Of a stretch of 64,000 bases of DNA, positions 47,769-56,210 are shown piece by piece. The position numbers and the translations under genes are program-made. The notes below the pieces were generated by a model, which had not been told where the DNA came from, did no database searches, and saw only the letters and a list, made by a program, of their open reading frames with translations. The first letter of the stretch is position 1. Each line of letters opens with the position of its first letter. The stretch comes from Thiofilum flexile DSM 14609 (GTDB taxonomy: Bacteria > Pseudomonadota > Gammaproteobacteria > Thiotrichales > Thiotrichaceae): assembly GCF_000380185.1 (NCBI RefSeq), contig NZ_KB904758.1, positions 1-64,000 of the forward strand. Direction: 5' to 3'.

Positions 47769-47897
47769 ATGATTGAACATTTAACAACACGCTACGACCT
47801 CAGCAATGCTGGCTGGGAGTTAGGTATTATTTTAGCCGTGGCTTTTATCTTAGGATTTTTATTTTGTTATTTTCAAAGTAATGTGGATGGAGAGTAA
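47769..47897 (+). CDS. Small single-span membrane protein, 42 residues
   Basis: ATG at 47769, TAA at 47897. It reads MIEHLTTRYDLSNAGWELGI and then one membrane helix (ILAVAFILGFLFCYFQSN). AGGATAC lies upstream. It fills the gap between the OmpA-like gene and the next gene, and the close spacing argues it is translated. Family unknown. Confidence 0.6.
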   Translation: MIEHLTTRYDLSNAGWELGIILAVAFILGFLFCYFQSNVDGE

Positions 47898-47905
47898 TTA
47901 ATAAT

Positions 47906-48826
47906 ATGGATGCTACTCATTACTCCCTCTTGCAAGCCAGTTTAGAAATTATAGGCTTGATTTTGCTAATGTTTCTCCTTGGGATATTGGCTTGTACCTT
48001 ATTACGCCGCTTAGGTATCTGTTGTCGTAACACTAATAGCGATGAGCCTTCTTTGTTTACGTTAAAGGAGCCGGCTGCTTTTGACTTTGATGCTTCATCT
48101 AATAAACCTTCGTTTGATGCTCATCCTACCTTTCCGCTCAATGGAAATATGGTTCCTAATAATAACGAACTTAATCGTGTTACACGCTCCAATAACCCAG
48201 CGCCCATGGTAAATCCGCAACATAATCGGAATATCCCCCCCGCGCCTATACCTCAACAGGAGCTACCCCCAGCACCCTCGCTAGAAGTCGAACTCCCTAC
48301 TCCCACGGCTACGACTATTACCAAACCAGAGCTGCCCCCTGTGACCGTAAATCCAATCGCACATACGGATGCAACAGAGCGCCCTGTCGCTAATAGTAAC
48401 AATAACTCTGGTTATGTCGTGGATATTGAGACCTTATTGCGCCGCAAACCTGAGGAGCCGCCCACGGCTACCATTGCAGCGGCGAGTAAGCATCATGGTA
48501 TTGAAACCACCGCCCGTAGCCCTGCGCTGAGCACGGTATCTATTGCTGAGTTGCTTAATACACAGGCTGATTTAATTGATAATTTGCGTAAACTAGAAGG
48601 GATTACTCCGCGCATAGAGGCGTTATTAAATGAGGCAGGTATTAAAAGTTATCAAGCCTTATCCCAACAAACTCCGCAGGTGCTCAGGCAAATTTTAATA
48701 GCTGCGGGTGAACCCTTTAAACAAATCGACCCACAAACATGGCCTTTTCAAGCAGAGCTAGCTTCTAAAGGGGAATGGGCGCGTTTACAGGATTATCAGG
48801 GTTATTTAAAAAATAATCCTATTTGA
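47906..48826 (+). CDS. Membrane-anchored protein with C-terminal helix-hairpin-helix domain
   Basis: 306 residues. One N-terminal membrane span (ASLEIIGLILLMFLLGILAC) is followed by a proline-rich linker of about 150 residues (PPAPIPQQELPPAPSLEVE). The C-terminal domain DNLRKLEGITPRIEALLNEA with GIKSYQALSQQTPQVLRQIL is of the helix-hairpin-helix / DUF4332-like type. The domain could bind DNA or protein. The order OmpA-like, small membrane peptide, HhH protein suggests an envelope-linked unit; the role is not known. Confidence 0.7.
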   Translation: MDATHYSLLQASLEIIGLILLMFLLGILACTLLRRLGICCRNTNSDEPSLFTLKEPAAFDFDASSNKPSFDAHPTFPLNGNMVPNNNELNRVTRSNNPAPMVNPQHNRNIPPAPIPQQELPPAPSLEVELPTPTATTITKPELPPVTVNPIAHTDATERPVANSNNNSGYVVDIETLLRRKPEEPPTATIAAASKHHGIETTARSPALSTVSIAELLNTQADLIDNLRKLEGITPRIEALLNEAGIKSYQALSQQTPQVLRQILIAAGEPFKQIDPQTWPFQAELASKGEWARLQDYQGYLKNNPI

Positions 48827-48891
48827 TCAAGATCTGTCGTGAGTTAGAGCGGCTCTACTCTGAGCTTATGACAGAGGAATACCATAGAAGT

Positions 48892-48937
48892 GCTAGCGGA
48901 TATAGCTGTGGCATATGCCATAGCTATATCCGCTAGC
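48892..48937. repeat. 46-bp near-perfect palindrome
   Basis: Two 23-base arms meet at TGGCAT|ATGCCA and end in GCTAGC on both sides, with a single G-T mismatch. It lies between the convergent HhH gene and the deformylase fusion. There is no T-run on either side. The rest of 48827-49176 has no believable gene; an 89-codon frame there starts at GTG and runs through the palindrome. Confidence 0.85.
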
Positions 48938-49176
48938 AGTGAAGCTCCCAAACTGCTACTAGCCTTTGTACTGGCGTTGTATTGGCTAGCACTGAGACTA
49001 CCATTTCCACCTTCAGCCGTGTTGGTAGTTGGCGATGCGATATTGGCTTTTATACCTAGTTTGCCCCCTAGGGATATGCTGCCTTACAGGAACGGAAGGC
49101 GTTTTTTGAGCGCTACACTGCGGACACTGATTTTCCAAAAAAGTGATTGGGAGCCGTGATTGGAGCTTTGCTAACC

Positions 49177-50157
49177 CTACTCCAAGCGTTCTACAAACAA
49201 AATACCCTCCAGATGATCATATTCATGCTGGATAATGCGAGCTACAAAACCGCTATATTCCTGCTCGTGTCGCGCCCCCATTGGATCGCACCAGCTTACC
49301 CGTAGACGGCTGGCGCGTTCTACCACACCCCGCTGCTCTGGTACGCTTAAGCACCCTTCTTCCCCGCTTTCACACTCAGCCGAGCACCATACCAGCTCTG
49401 GATTTATCATCACTACCGGCTCCATCAGAGGTGCATCCGTGTAACGTGGATTCGGGCGTGAGGCCACAATAATGATACGTTGCGACACAAACACCTGTGG
49501 CGCAGCAATCCCTACCCCATTAGCTGCCAGCATAGTCATACGCATGGATTCAATTAAATTCAGCAATACGGGGGTATTAAAATCAGCCTCCGGTACTGGC
49601 CTAGCCTTTTGTGCTAGGATAGCCTCGCCTTGCCGAGCAATGGGGAGAATAGTGGGTTCACACTGGACGGTGACTGGCACAATATTCAGCCCCTCTGATT
49701 CAGAGGGTATTTCAAAATAGCGCGTCACCTGATGAAATACCGCCACAGTATCAAACACCGCTCGCTCAGGCTGCTCGACGCTACGTTTAGCAATCTGCGC
49801 TAGGCAGCGTTCATCACTCACATCCAAAAAAATCAGCTCATGCTCACACCCCAGTTCCACACACAGTTGTTTAAACCATTGTCGCTGTTGCACAGTATTG
49901 GCGGGAAAATCCATAACCACATTCGTACCTGTACGCAGTATGTTCTGAACATGCGACTTCACCAATGGTTTGATCAGCGCTGCAAACTGTAGATAGTCCG
50001 CAAAGGAGTGAATTTGTTCAGGATATAAAGCAGAAAGCCACTCATCCTCGGATAGCAATACCGCATTTTTTTCGGTCGCCAGCATTTTTGCACGGGTAGA
50101 CTTCCCTGCCCCCATTTTTCCACAGAAAAAAGTTAATCGTCCTAACTGTTCCATCAT
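49177..50157 (-). CDS. P-loop kinase domain fused to peptide deformylase
   Basis: 326 residues from the ATG at 50157, overlapping the pgsA stop. Residues 1 to about 165 form an AAA_33/zeta-toxin-like kinase: RLTFFCGKMGAGKSTRAKML (Walker A), NVVMDFPANTVQQRQWFKQL and ELIFLDVSDERCLAQI. From about residue 175 a complete peptide deformylase follows: TILPIARQGEAILAQKARPV, GVGIAAPQV (motif 1), EEGCLSVPEQRG (motif 2, metal cysteine) and QHEYDHLEGILF (motif 3, HExxH). All metal ligands and the catalytic glutamate are present. The frame is unbroken across the join. Whether it is the cell's main deformylase is not known. Confidence 0.88.
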   Translation of the reverse strand: MMEQLGRLTFFCGKMGAGKSTRAKMLATEKNAVLLSEDEWLSALYPEQIHSFADYLQFAALIKPLVKSHVQNILRTGTNVVMDFPANTVQQRQWFKQLCVELGCEHELIFLDVSDERCLAQIAKRSVEQPERAVFDTVAVFHQVTRYFEIPSESEGLNIVPVTVQCEPTILPIARQGEAILAQKARPVPEADFNTPVLLNLIESMRMTMLAANGVGIAAPQVFVSQRIIIVASRPNPRYTDAPLMEPVVMINPELVWCSAECESGEEGCLSVPEQRGVVERASRLRVSWCDPMGARHEQEYSGFVARIIQHEYDHLEGILFVERLE

Positions 50158-50714
50158 GAATGCTTCGCCATAGTAGGATAGGCCGCCACTAAATACTGCC
50201 ACATGGACACTAAGGTTAGAATCGTTGCCACTAATAACGCGATGATCCCTATTTCACGAATCGGTAAAAACCATAAATCTTTATTATAAAGCAAACAGAT
50301 TAAAGCAATAATTTGTGCTGCTGTTTTTAATTTACCAATATAAGCGACTGCAACCGTTTGATGACTACCGAGTTTTGCCATCCATTCACGCAAGGCAGAA
50401 ATAATAATTTCACGCGCAATAATCACGATGGCGGCTAAGGTAAAAGCAAAATGCCCCTCACGCTCTACAATTAAAACTAAAGCGACGGCTACAATTAATT
50501 TATCCGCGACCGGATCTAAAAAAGCACCAAATCCTGATTCTAATTGGTATTTTCGCGCATAATAGCCATCCGCCCAATCGGTAATACCCGCAATGCCAAA
50601 AGTCAGAGCAGCAGCGAAGGGTGCCCATGAGGCAGGTAAATAAAAAAAGCCAATCAAGACCGGTATTAACGCAATGCGTAGCCACGTCAACATGACCGGC
50701 AAATTGAGCACCAT
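50154..50714 (-). CDS. pgsA: CDP-diacylglycerol-glycerol-3-phosphate 3-phosphatidyltransferase
   Basis: 186 residues, an integral membrane enzyme that makes phosphatidylglycerol phosphate. The CDP-alcohol phosphotransferase motif is in TDWADGYYARKYQLESGFGA followed by FLDPVADK. It starts MVLNLPVMLTWLRIALIPVL, typical. It lies 4 bases after uvrC, as in many gammaproteobacteria (uvrC-pgsA). Confidence 0.96.
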   Translation of the reverse strand: MVLNLPVMLTWLRIALIPVLIGFFYLPASWAPFAAALTFGIAGITDWADGYYARKYQLESGFGAFLDPVADKLIVAVALVLIVEREGHFAFTLAAIVIIAREIIISALREWMAKLGSHQTVAVAYIGKLKTAAQIIALICLLYNKDLWFLPIREIGIIALLVATILTLVSMWQYLVAAYPTMAKHS

Positions 50715-50718
50715 ATCG

Positions 50719-52686
50719 TTATTCTCCGTTAAATATATCGTAAATTTTCTGGGCTAACTCACGGCTAATGCTGGGGACTTTTGCCAGTTCTTCTACACTG
50801 GCACGCTCCACCGCTCGTATACCACCGAAATGCTTAAGTAATTGTTGACGACGTTTTGGCCCCAACCCTGAAATAGTCTCTAATACCGACTGTGTGCGGG
50901 CTTTTTGACGTTTAGCACGGTGGCCGGTAATGGCAAAACGGTGCGCCTCATCCCGAACTTGCTGCACTAGATGCAAAGCTCCAGAATGTTCGGGCAAATT
51001 TAAGCGCCCTTGTCCATTTTCAATAATCAGCGTTTCTAATCCCGGCTTACGCCCTTCTCCTTTAGCAACACCAACGACCTCTACACCTTGCACGTCTAAT
51101 TCCTTGAGGACGGTCAGAGCTTGTGTCACTTGCCCCTTACCGCCATCAATTAATAATAAACTAGGTAGTTTGCCATCGTCGCGCGTACTCGGACGAAAGC
51201 GCCGCGTAAGCGCCTGATACATTGCCGCATAGTCGTCACCGGCCTGAATACCTTCAATATTATAGCGCCGATACTCCGCTTTACAGGCTCCGTCCTGATC
51301 GAAGACCACACAAGAAGCCACTGTCGCTTCCCCTTGGGTATGGCTAATATCAAAACACTCAATGCGTAGCGGTAAGCTACTTAGCTGTAAAGCCTGTTGC
51401 AGTTCGACTAAACGTTGCTGTGTACCCGCTTGTGAACTGAGCTTAGTTTGTAGCGCATGTTGGGCATTTTTTTGGGCGAGTTCCAGCCATTTAATACGTT
51501 CACCGCGCTGGGGTTTGCTAATGAGAATACGGCGTTGTTGCTTTAACGCTAGCATATCCTCTAGCACCTCTTGATCTTCAGGTAAGGCATTGACCACTAT
51601 TTCTGGTGGCACATCATGATTCAAATAATACTGGGCTAAAAACGAACTCATAATATAGGCAATACTGGCCTCAGGATCGGGTAAGGCGGGGAAAAAATTA
51701 TGATTACCTAGATTATTACCATTACGAATCATAAACACTTGTACACATACCACCCCTGCTTGCTGCTCTAATGCAATCACATCTACATTACTATTCCCGC
51801 TACTAATATATTGTTGTTGGGAAATATGGCGCAGGTTTTCAATCAAATCCCGATACTCAGCGGCCTGCTCAAATTGCAATTGTAACGCGGCGTTCTCCAT
51901 ACGTAGTACTAAGTCGTCAATCACCTCTTGGGTACGACCTTGCAGAAACTGAGTGGCTTGTTGCACTTGGAGCTTATAATCACTGTCCAACACCAAGCCC
52001 ACACAGGGCGCGGTACAGCGTTTAATTTGATACTCCAAACACGGGCGCGAGCGATTCTTAAAATAACTATCCTCGCATTGGCGTACTTTAAATAGTTTTT
52101 TCATTAAATTCAGGGTATGGCGTACGGCCCCTACACTCGGATAAGGGCCAAAATATTGCCCCGCTTCTTTACGCGCCCCCCGATAAAATTCAATTTTAGG
52201 ATAAAGCTGCTGCGTACTGATATGGATATAGGGATAACCCTTGCCATCTTTGAGCAGGATATTATAGTGCGGCTTATGCTCTTTAATCAGATTACTTTCA
52301 AGCAGTAAGGCTTCGGCCTCAGTATTAGTGAGCGTAATTTGAATCGCTTGGATTTGCTTCACCATGGCACGAATCCGCGCACTGCTGAGATTCGCTCGAA
52401 AATAACTGGTCACACGATTACGTAAATCTTTCGCTTTTCCAATGTATAATATCTCCCCCTTAGCACTGAGCATGCGATAAACACCGGGTTTATGCGGGAC
52501 CGTTTTTAGAAATGCCTGAGCATCAAAACCTGCTGGCGTCACATCCAAGGCAAGTTCAGTCGACTGCTCAGTCTGTGCAGTAGGGGTGGATTCTGATGGG
52601 AGCATACTATTTGGTTTAGATGGTGCTAGGTTCAAGGGGAATGATTTGATTATATTAACAGAGCTACTATCAATCTTATACTTCAT
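50719..52686 (-). CDS. uvrC: Excinuclease ABC subunit C
   Basis: 655 residues. It has a GIY-YIG domain (VPHKPGVYRMLSAKGEILYI GKAKDL), a UvrB-binding helix (EQAAEYRDLIENLR) and the RNase H-like C-terminal nuclease (ECFDISHTQGEATVASCVVF). Paired HhH motifs close the protein (SGLGPKRRQQLLKHFGGI). It makes both cuts in nucleotide excision repair. The first 50 or so residues are not in the family (usual length about 610). An internal ATG at 52605 is possible but has no clear ribosome site. Confidence 0.96.
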   Translation of the reverse strand: MKYKIDSSSVNIIKSFPLNLAPSKPNSMLPSESTPTAQTEQSTELALDVTPAGFDAQAFLKTVPHKPGVYRMLSAKGEILYIGKAKDLRNRVTSYFRANLSSARIRAMVKQIQAIQITLTNTEAEALLLESNLIKEHKPHYNILLKDGKGYPYIHISTQQLYPKIEFYRGARKEAGQYFGPYPSVGAVRHTLNLMKKLFKVRQCEDSYFKNRSRPCLEYQIKRCTAPCVGLVLDSDYKLQVQQATQFLQGRTQEVIDDLVLRMENAALQLQFEQAAEYRDLIENLRHISQQQYISSGNSNVDVIALEQQAGVVCVQVFMIRNGNNLGNHNFFPALPDPEASIAYIMSSFLAQYYLNHDVPPEIVVNALPEDQEVLEDMLALKQQRRILISKPQRGERIKWLELAQKNAQHALQTKLSSQAGTQQRLVELQQALQLSSLPLRIECFDISHTQGEATVASCVVFDQDGACKAEYRRYNIEGIQAGDDYAAMYQALTRRFRPSTRDDGKLPSLLLIDGGKGQVTQALTVLKELDVQGVEVVGVAKGEGRKPGLETLIIENGQGRLNLPEHSGALHLVQQVRDEAHRFAITGHRAKRQKARTQSVLETISGLGPKRRQQLLKHFGGIRAVERASVEELAKVPSISRELAQKIYDIFNGE

Positions 52687-52750
52687 CTCGCAGCAGGCTA
52701 GTGCTTTTATACTGTCACTCTAGCTGATGCTGGATTAGGGCTTAAATGAA

Positions 52751-53713
52751 ATGACTGACTTTCGTATCCTAGCACGTGCAGTGATTGAAACAGAAATTAC
52801 AGCACTGCAACAACTACCTGAACACTTAGATGAGCAATTTAATCAAGCCTGCACGCTGATTTTGGAGTGCAGAGGGCGAGTCATTGTCACAGGTATGGGA
52901 AAATCGGGGCATATTGGTAATAAAATTGCAGCCACCTTAGCCAGTACCGGAACTCCAGCTTTTTTTGTCCATCCAGGTGAAGCTAGTCATGGTGACTTGG
53001 GTATGATACTCCCCGGTGATATTGTGATTGCCCTATCTAACTCCGGTACATCGGATGAGATTCTCACTATTGTACCCATGATTCGGCGCTTGCAGGTGCC
53101 AATTATTGCAATCACCAGCAATCCAGAATCTGCTCTTGCACAAGCAGCAACCTGTCATTTGAATATTGGGATTCATAAAGAAGCCTGTCCATTAGGATTA
53201 GCTCCTACCTCTAGCACTACGGCTACCCTCGTATTAGGGGATGCCCTAGCGGTCGCCTTGCTACAGGTACGTGGCTTTACCGCAAATGATTTTGCGCGGT
53301 CGCATCCCGCGGGGCGCTTGGGTAAGCGTTTACTGATTCATGTACGAGACTTAATGCAACAAGGTAAGGCGATTCCTAAAGTCCCGCCTCATGCAGATCT
53401 CAGTAGCGCTATTTTAGCTATCACTAAGCAGGGGTTGGGCTTAACCACGATTGTGACCCCTGATGATACCCTCTTAGGGGTATTCACCGATGGTGATTTA
53501 CGGCGCACGTTTGCTAAGGGGATCGATTGGTTTAGTAAACCGATTCACACCTTAATGACGACACCGTGTCAAACCATTGGGGCGGATGAGTTAGCGGTTG
53601 AGGCCTTAAACACGATGCAGCAGTACTCGATTACCGCCCTACCCGTAGTAGACAATCAGCGGGTAATCGGTATTATCCATATGCATGATTTATTAAAAGC
53701 AGGCATTGCATAA
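52751..53713 (+). CDS. kdsD: Arabinose-5-phosphate isomerase
   Basis: 320 residues. The SIS domain has VIVTGMGKSGHIGNKIAATL and IALSNSGTSDEILTIVPMIR, and two CBS domains follow (PPHADLSSAILAITKQGLGL, ADELAVEALNTMQQYSITAL). It converts ribulose-5-phosphate to arabinose-5-phosphate for KDO synthesis. First gene of the kdsD-kdsC-lptC-lptA-lptB run. Its stop overlaps kdsC. Confidence 0.96.
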   Translation: MTDFRILARAVIETEITALQQLPEHLDEQFNQACTLILECRGRVIVTGMGKSGHIGNKIAATLASTGTPAFFVHPGEASHGDLGMILPGDIVIALSNSGTSDEILTIVPMIRRLQVPIIAITSNPESALAQAATCHLNIGIHKEACPLGLAPTSSTTATLVLGDALAVALLQVRGFTANDFARSHPAGRLGKRLLIHVRDLMQQGKAIPKVPPHADLSSAILAITKQGLGLTTIVTPDDTLLGVFTDGDLRRTFAKGIDWFSKPIHTLMTTPCQTIGADELAVEALNTMQQYSITALPVVDNQRVIGIIHMHDLLKAGIA

Positions 53714-54267
53714 TGACTTATCCTGAGACGGTATTAGACACTGTATTAAACCGCGCACGCTTAATTCAACTGGTGATCTTTGATGTAGATGGTGTGCTGA
53801 CGGATGGGCGTTTGTATTTTAATGATGCCGGTGAGGAGACTAAGGCGTTTTACGCACGAGATGGTTTGGGTATGCGCCTCTTAATGGATCACGGGATTAA
53901 AACTGCCATTTTGACTGGACGCCAATCAGAATTAGTTTTACATCGCGCCCGTAATTTACAAATGGATCTAAGCTTAGTGTATCAAGGGTATCGCGATAAG
54001 CGCCCGGCTTTTAAACAATTACTCCAGCAAACTGGACTGCAACCGGAGCAAATTGCCTATGTCGGTGATGATATAGTGGATTTACCAGTTATGGCACAGG
54101 TAGGTCTAGCCATTGCGGTGCAAGATGCTCACCCCATGGTCAAACAACACTCACATTGGGTCACGGAGCATCAGGGGGGTAAGGGAGCCGTTCGTGATGC
54201 TTGTGAATTGATTTTGAGCGCCCAAGGTCATCTTGATGCTATTGTGGCGCGTTATTTAACTTATTAG
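53713..54267 (+). CDS. kdsC: 3-deoxy-manno-octulosonate-8-phosphatase
   Basis: 184 residues, a HAD phosphatase with the nucleophile in LVIFDVDGVLTDGRLYFNDA and later motifs AILTGRQSELV and AYVGDDIVDLPVMAQVGLAI. It removes phosphate from KDO-8-P. Overlaps kdsD by one base. Confidence 0.96.
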   Translation: MTYPETVLDTVLNRARLIQLVIFDVDGVLTDGRLYFNDAGEETKAFYARDGLGMRLLMDHGIKTAILTGRQSELVLHRARNLQMDLSLVYQGYRDKRPAFKQLLQQTGLQPEQIAYVGDDIVDLPVMAQVGLAIAVQDAHPMVKQHSHWVTEHQGGKGAVRDACELILSAQGHLDAIVARYLTY

Positions 54268-54283
54268 CCAGCCAGTAAGCCTA

Positions 54284-54847
54284 ATGAAACGAGTCTTTTT
54301 TGTGGTATTGATTTTGGTTGCGGTGTTAATGCTGTTGGATGTGCGCCAATATATTGCCCCTACCGCTACCCCTCCTAGCACTGCGACTAAGCCTGACGTG
54401 ATTGATTATTACTTTAATAGCTTTACCCTACAAAGCTATAATACAGCGGGGCAACGTAGCTATGAAATTCAGGGACAACATTTAAAGCATTGGCAAGCCC
54501 AACAAATGAGTTCTATTATCGCCCCCTATTTACAAAGCTTTACTGCACCAGGAAACCTAGAGAGTATCCTACAAGCCCAAGAAGCCATGCTTGACCATAA
54601 AAACAGACAGCTCGCGCTGAATCACGCCGTTAAAGTTGAATATCTGCCCCAAAGTGCTGATGTTATAACCTTAACCACGGAGCAGCTTGAGGCTGATTTA
54701 AATAATAAACTGATCACTACTACTCGCCACGTCATGATTCAATCACCTGAAGCGGTGATACAAGCCACTGGCTTGGAAGCAAAACTAAACGAGGCTTACT
54801 TGAGACTACCTGCCAATGTACAATCTGTCTATCAAACCCATTTTTAA
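54284..54847 (+). CDS. lptC: LPS export protein LptC
   Basis: 187 residues. An N-terminal membrane anchor (VFFVVLILVAVLMLLDV) is followed by a beta-jellyroll region with NSFTLQSYNTAGQRSYEIQG and ALNHAVKVEYLPQ, typical of LptC. It links the LptBFG transporter to LptA in the periplasm. Its end overlaps lptA by 32 bases. Confidence 0.93.
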   Translation: MKRVFFVVLILVAVLMLLDVRQYIAPTATPPSTATKPDVIDYYFNSFTLQSYNTAGQRSYEIQGQHLKHWQAQQMSSIIAPYLQSFTAPGNLESILQAQEAMLDHKNRQLALNHAVKVEYLPQSADVITLTTEQLEADLNNKLITTTRHVMIQSPEAVIQATGLEAKLNEAYLRLPANVQSVYQTHF

Positions 54848-55361
54848 ATACACCCTGCTAGCCTTCTTAGGACTCGCCCCCCAGTTAAGCTCGGCCTTAT
54901 CGAGTGATGTGGAGCAACCTGTGACCATTAATGCCGATGCGGCAGAATTTGATCGCAATGCAGGTAAAGCAGCTTATATTGGTAATGTAGTCATCAAACA
55001 AGGCACGCTAGAAATTAAGGCCGGTCGGGTGGATATTCTTGCCCCCAAAAATGAAATTCAGACCATTACCGCTGCGGGTAATCCAATTACCTTTAAGCAA
55101 GTCATGGACGATGGTAAAAATGCCTCTGGTCAAGCCAAGCAGATGATTTATCAAGTAAACCAAAAGCGGCTGGTACTAACAGGAGATGCTTTACTCATGC
55201 AAGACCGTGATAAATTTGCCAGCAATCGTATTGAATACCAAACCAATACGGGGCAATTAAAAGCAGGTAATGCGACGGCAGGGGCTGCGAATCTTCCGCC
55301 TGAACAGCGCCGGCAAGGACGTGTCAGTGCCACCTTCTACCCCACTAATAAAGCGCAATAG
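54816..55361 (+). CDS. lptA: LPS transport periplasmic protein LptA
   Basis: 181 residues with a likely signal peptide (YTLLAFLGLAPQLSSALS). The OstA-like jellyroll has PVTINADAAEFDRNAGKAAY, then KQGTLEIKAGRVDI and TAAGNPITFKQ. It carries LPS across the periplasm. The start at 54816 lies inside the lptC end and has no clear ribosome site, so it may depend on coupling. Confidence 0.93.
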   Translation: MYNLSIKPIFKYTLLAFLGLAPQLSSALSSDVEQPVTINADAAEFDRNAGKAAYIGNVVIKQGTLEIKAGRVDILAPKNEIQTITAAGNPITFKQVMDDGKNASGQAKQMIYQVNQKRLVLTGDALLMQDRDKFASNRIEYQTNTGQLKAGNATAGAANLPPEQRRQGRVSATFYPTNKAQ

Positions 55362-55367
55362 GTGCTC

Positions 55368-56093
55368 ATGAATATCTTACGCGCAGAGCACCTGAAAAAG
55401 CGTTATAAGCAGCGTCAAATCCTTAAAGATGTTAGCTTAACGATTAATAGTGCCGAAGTGGTCGGATTGTTAGGCCCTAATGGTGCGGGTAAAACCACTT
55501 GCTTTTATATGATAGTGGGTCTAGTAGGTGCTGATGAGGGACGTATTTTTGTCAATGAGCGTGAGATCACCAAGGCACCTATGCACGAGCGGGCGCGACA
55601 TGGTTTAGGCTACTTGGCTCAAGAGGCGAGTGTGTTTCGTCAATTGACGGTCGCTGACAATATTTTAGCGGTTTTACAATTACGTAAAGGTCTCAAACGC
55701 CAGCAGCGCCAAGAACACTTAGAGGCATTACTAGAAGAATTTCAGATCACTCATCTGCGTAATAGCTTAGGCATGAGTTTATCCGGTGGAGAACGTAGAC
55801 GCTTGGAAATAGCGCGTGCTTTAGCGACAGAACCGCGCTTTATTTTATTAGATGAACCCTTTGCAGGTGTCGATCCGGTGTCGGTCTTAGAGATCCAAAA
55901 AGTGATTCAGCAGCTCACCCAACGCGGTATTGGTGTCTTAATCACCGATCATAATGTGCGTGAAACCCTTGGAATTTGCCATCGCGCCTATATTTTAAGT
56001 GAAGGAAAAATTTTGACCGAAGGTAACTCAGAGCAAATTTTAAATAATGAGCAAGTACGCAAGGTCTACTTAGGAGCTGATTTTCGGCTATGA
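55368..56093 (+). CDS. lptB: LPS export ABC transporter ATPase LptB
   Basis: 241 residues from the ATG at 55368 ([20 protein letters not shown]); a GTG at 55362 adds two residues. Walker A is [15 protein letters not shown], signature [15 protein letters not shown], Walker [15 protein letters not shown], and the H-loop histidine is in [12 protein letters not shown]. It powers LPS extraction with LptFG. Confidence 0.97.
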   Translation: MNILRAEHLKKRYKQRQILKDVSLTINSAEVVGLLGPNGAGKTTCFYMIVGLVGADEGRIFVNEREITKAPMHERARHGLGYLAQEASVFRQLTVADNILAVLQLRKGLKRQQRQEHLEALLEEFQITHLRNSLGMSLSGGERRRLEIARALATEPRFILLDEPFAGVDPVSVLEIQKVIQQLTQRGIGVLITDHNVRETLGICHRAYILSEGKILTEGNSEQILNNEQVRKVYLGADFRL

Positions 56094-56210
56094 ATTTGCT
56101 CAATTTCATTTGATCCTTACCGATATTCAGATACTTTTGCGCTTTATGAAAAATCTATTTACCATCAAATCTCACTCTTGTTGTTTACAAGGTCAGGATG
56201 CCAAACAATA

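Noticed and set aside
48890-49159. 89-codon plus-strand frame
   Set aside because: It starts at GTG, reads straight through the 46-bp palindrome and matches no family. Better explained as noncoding DNA.
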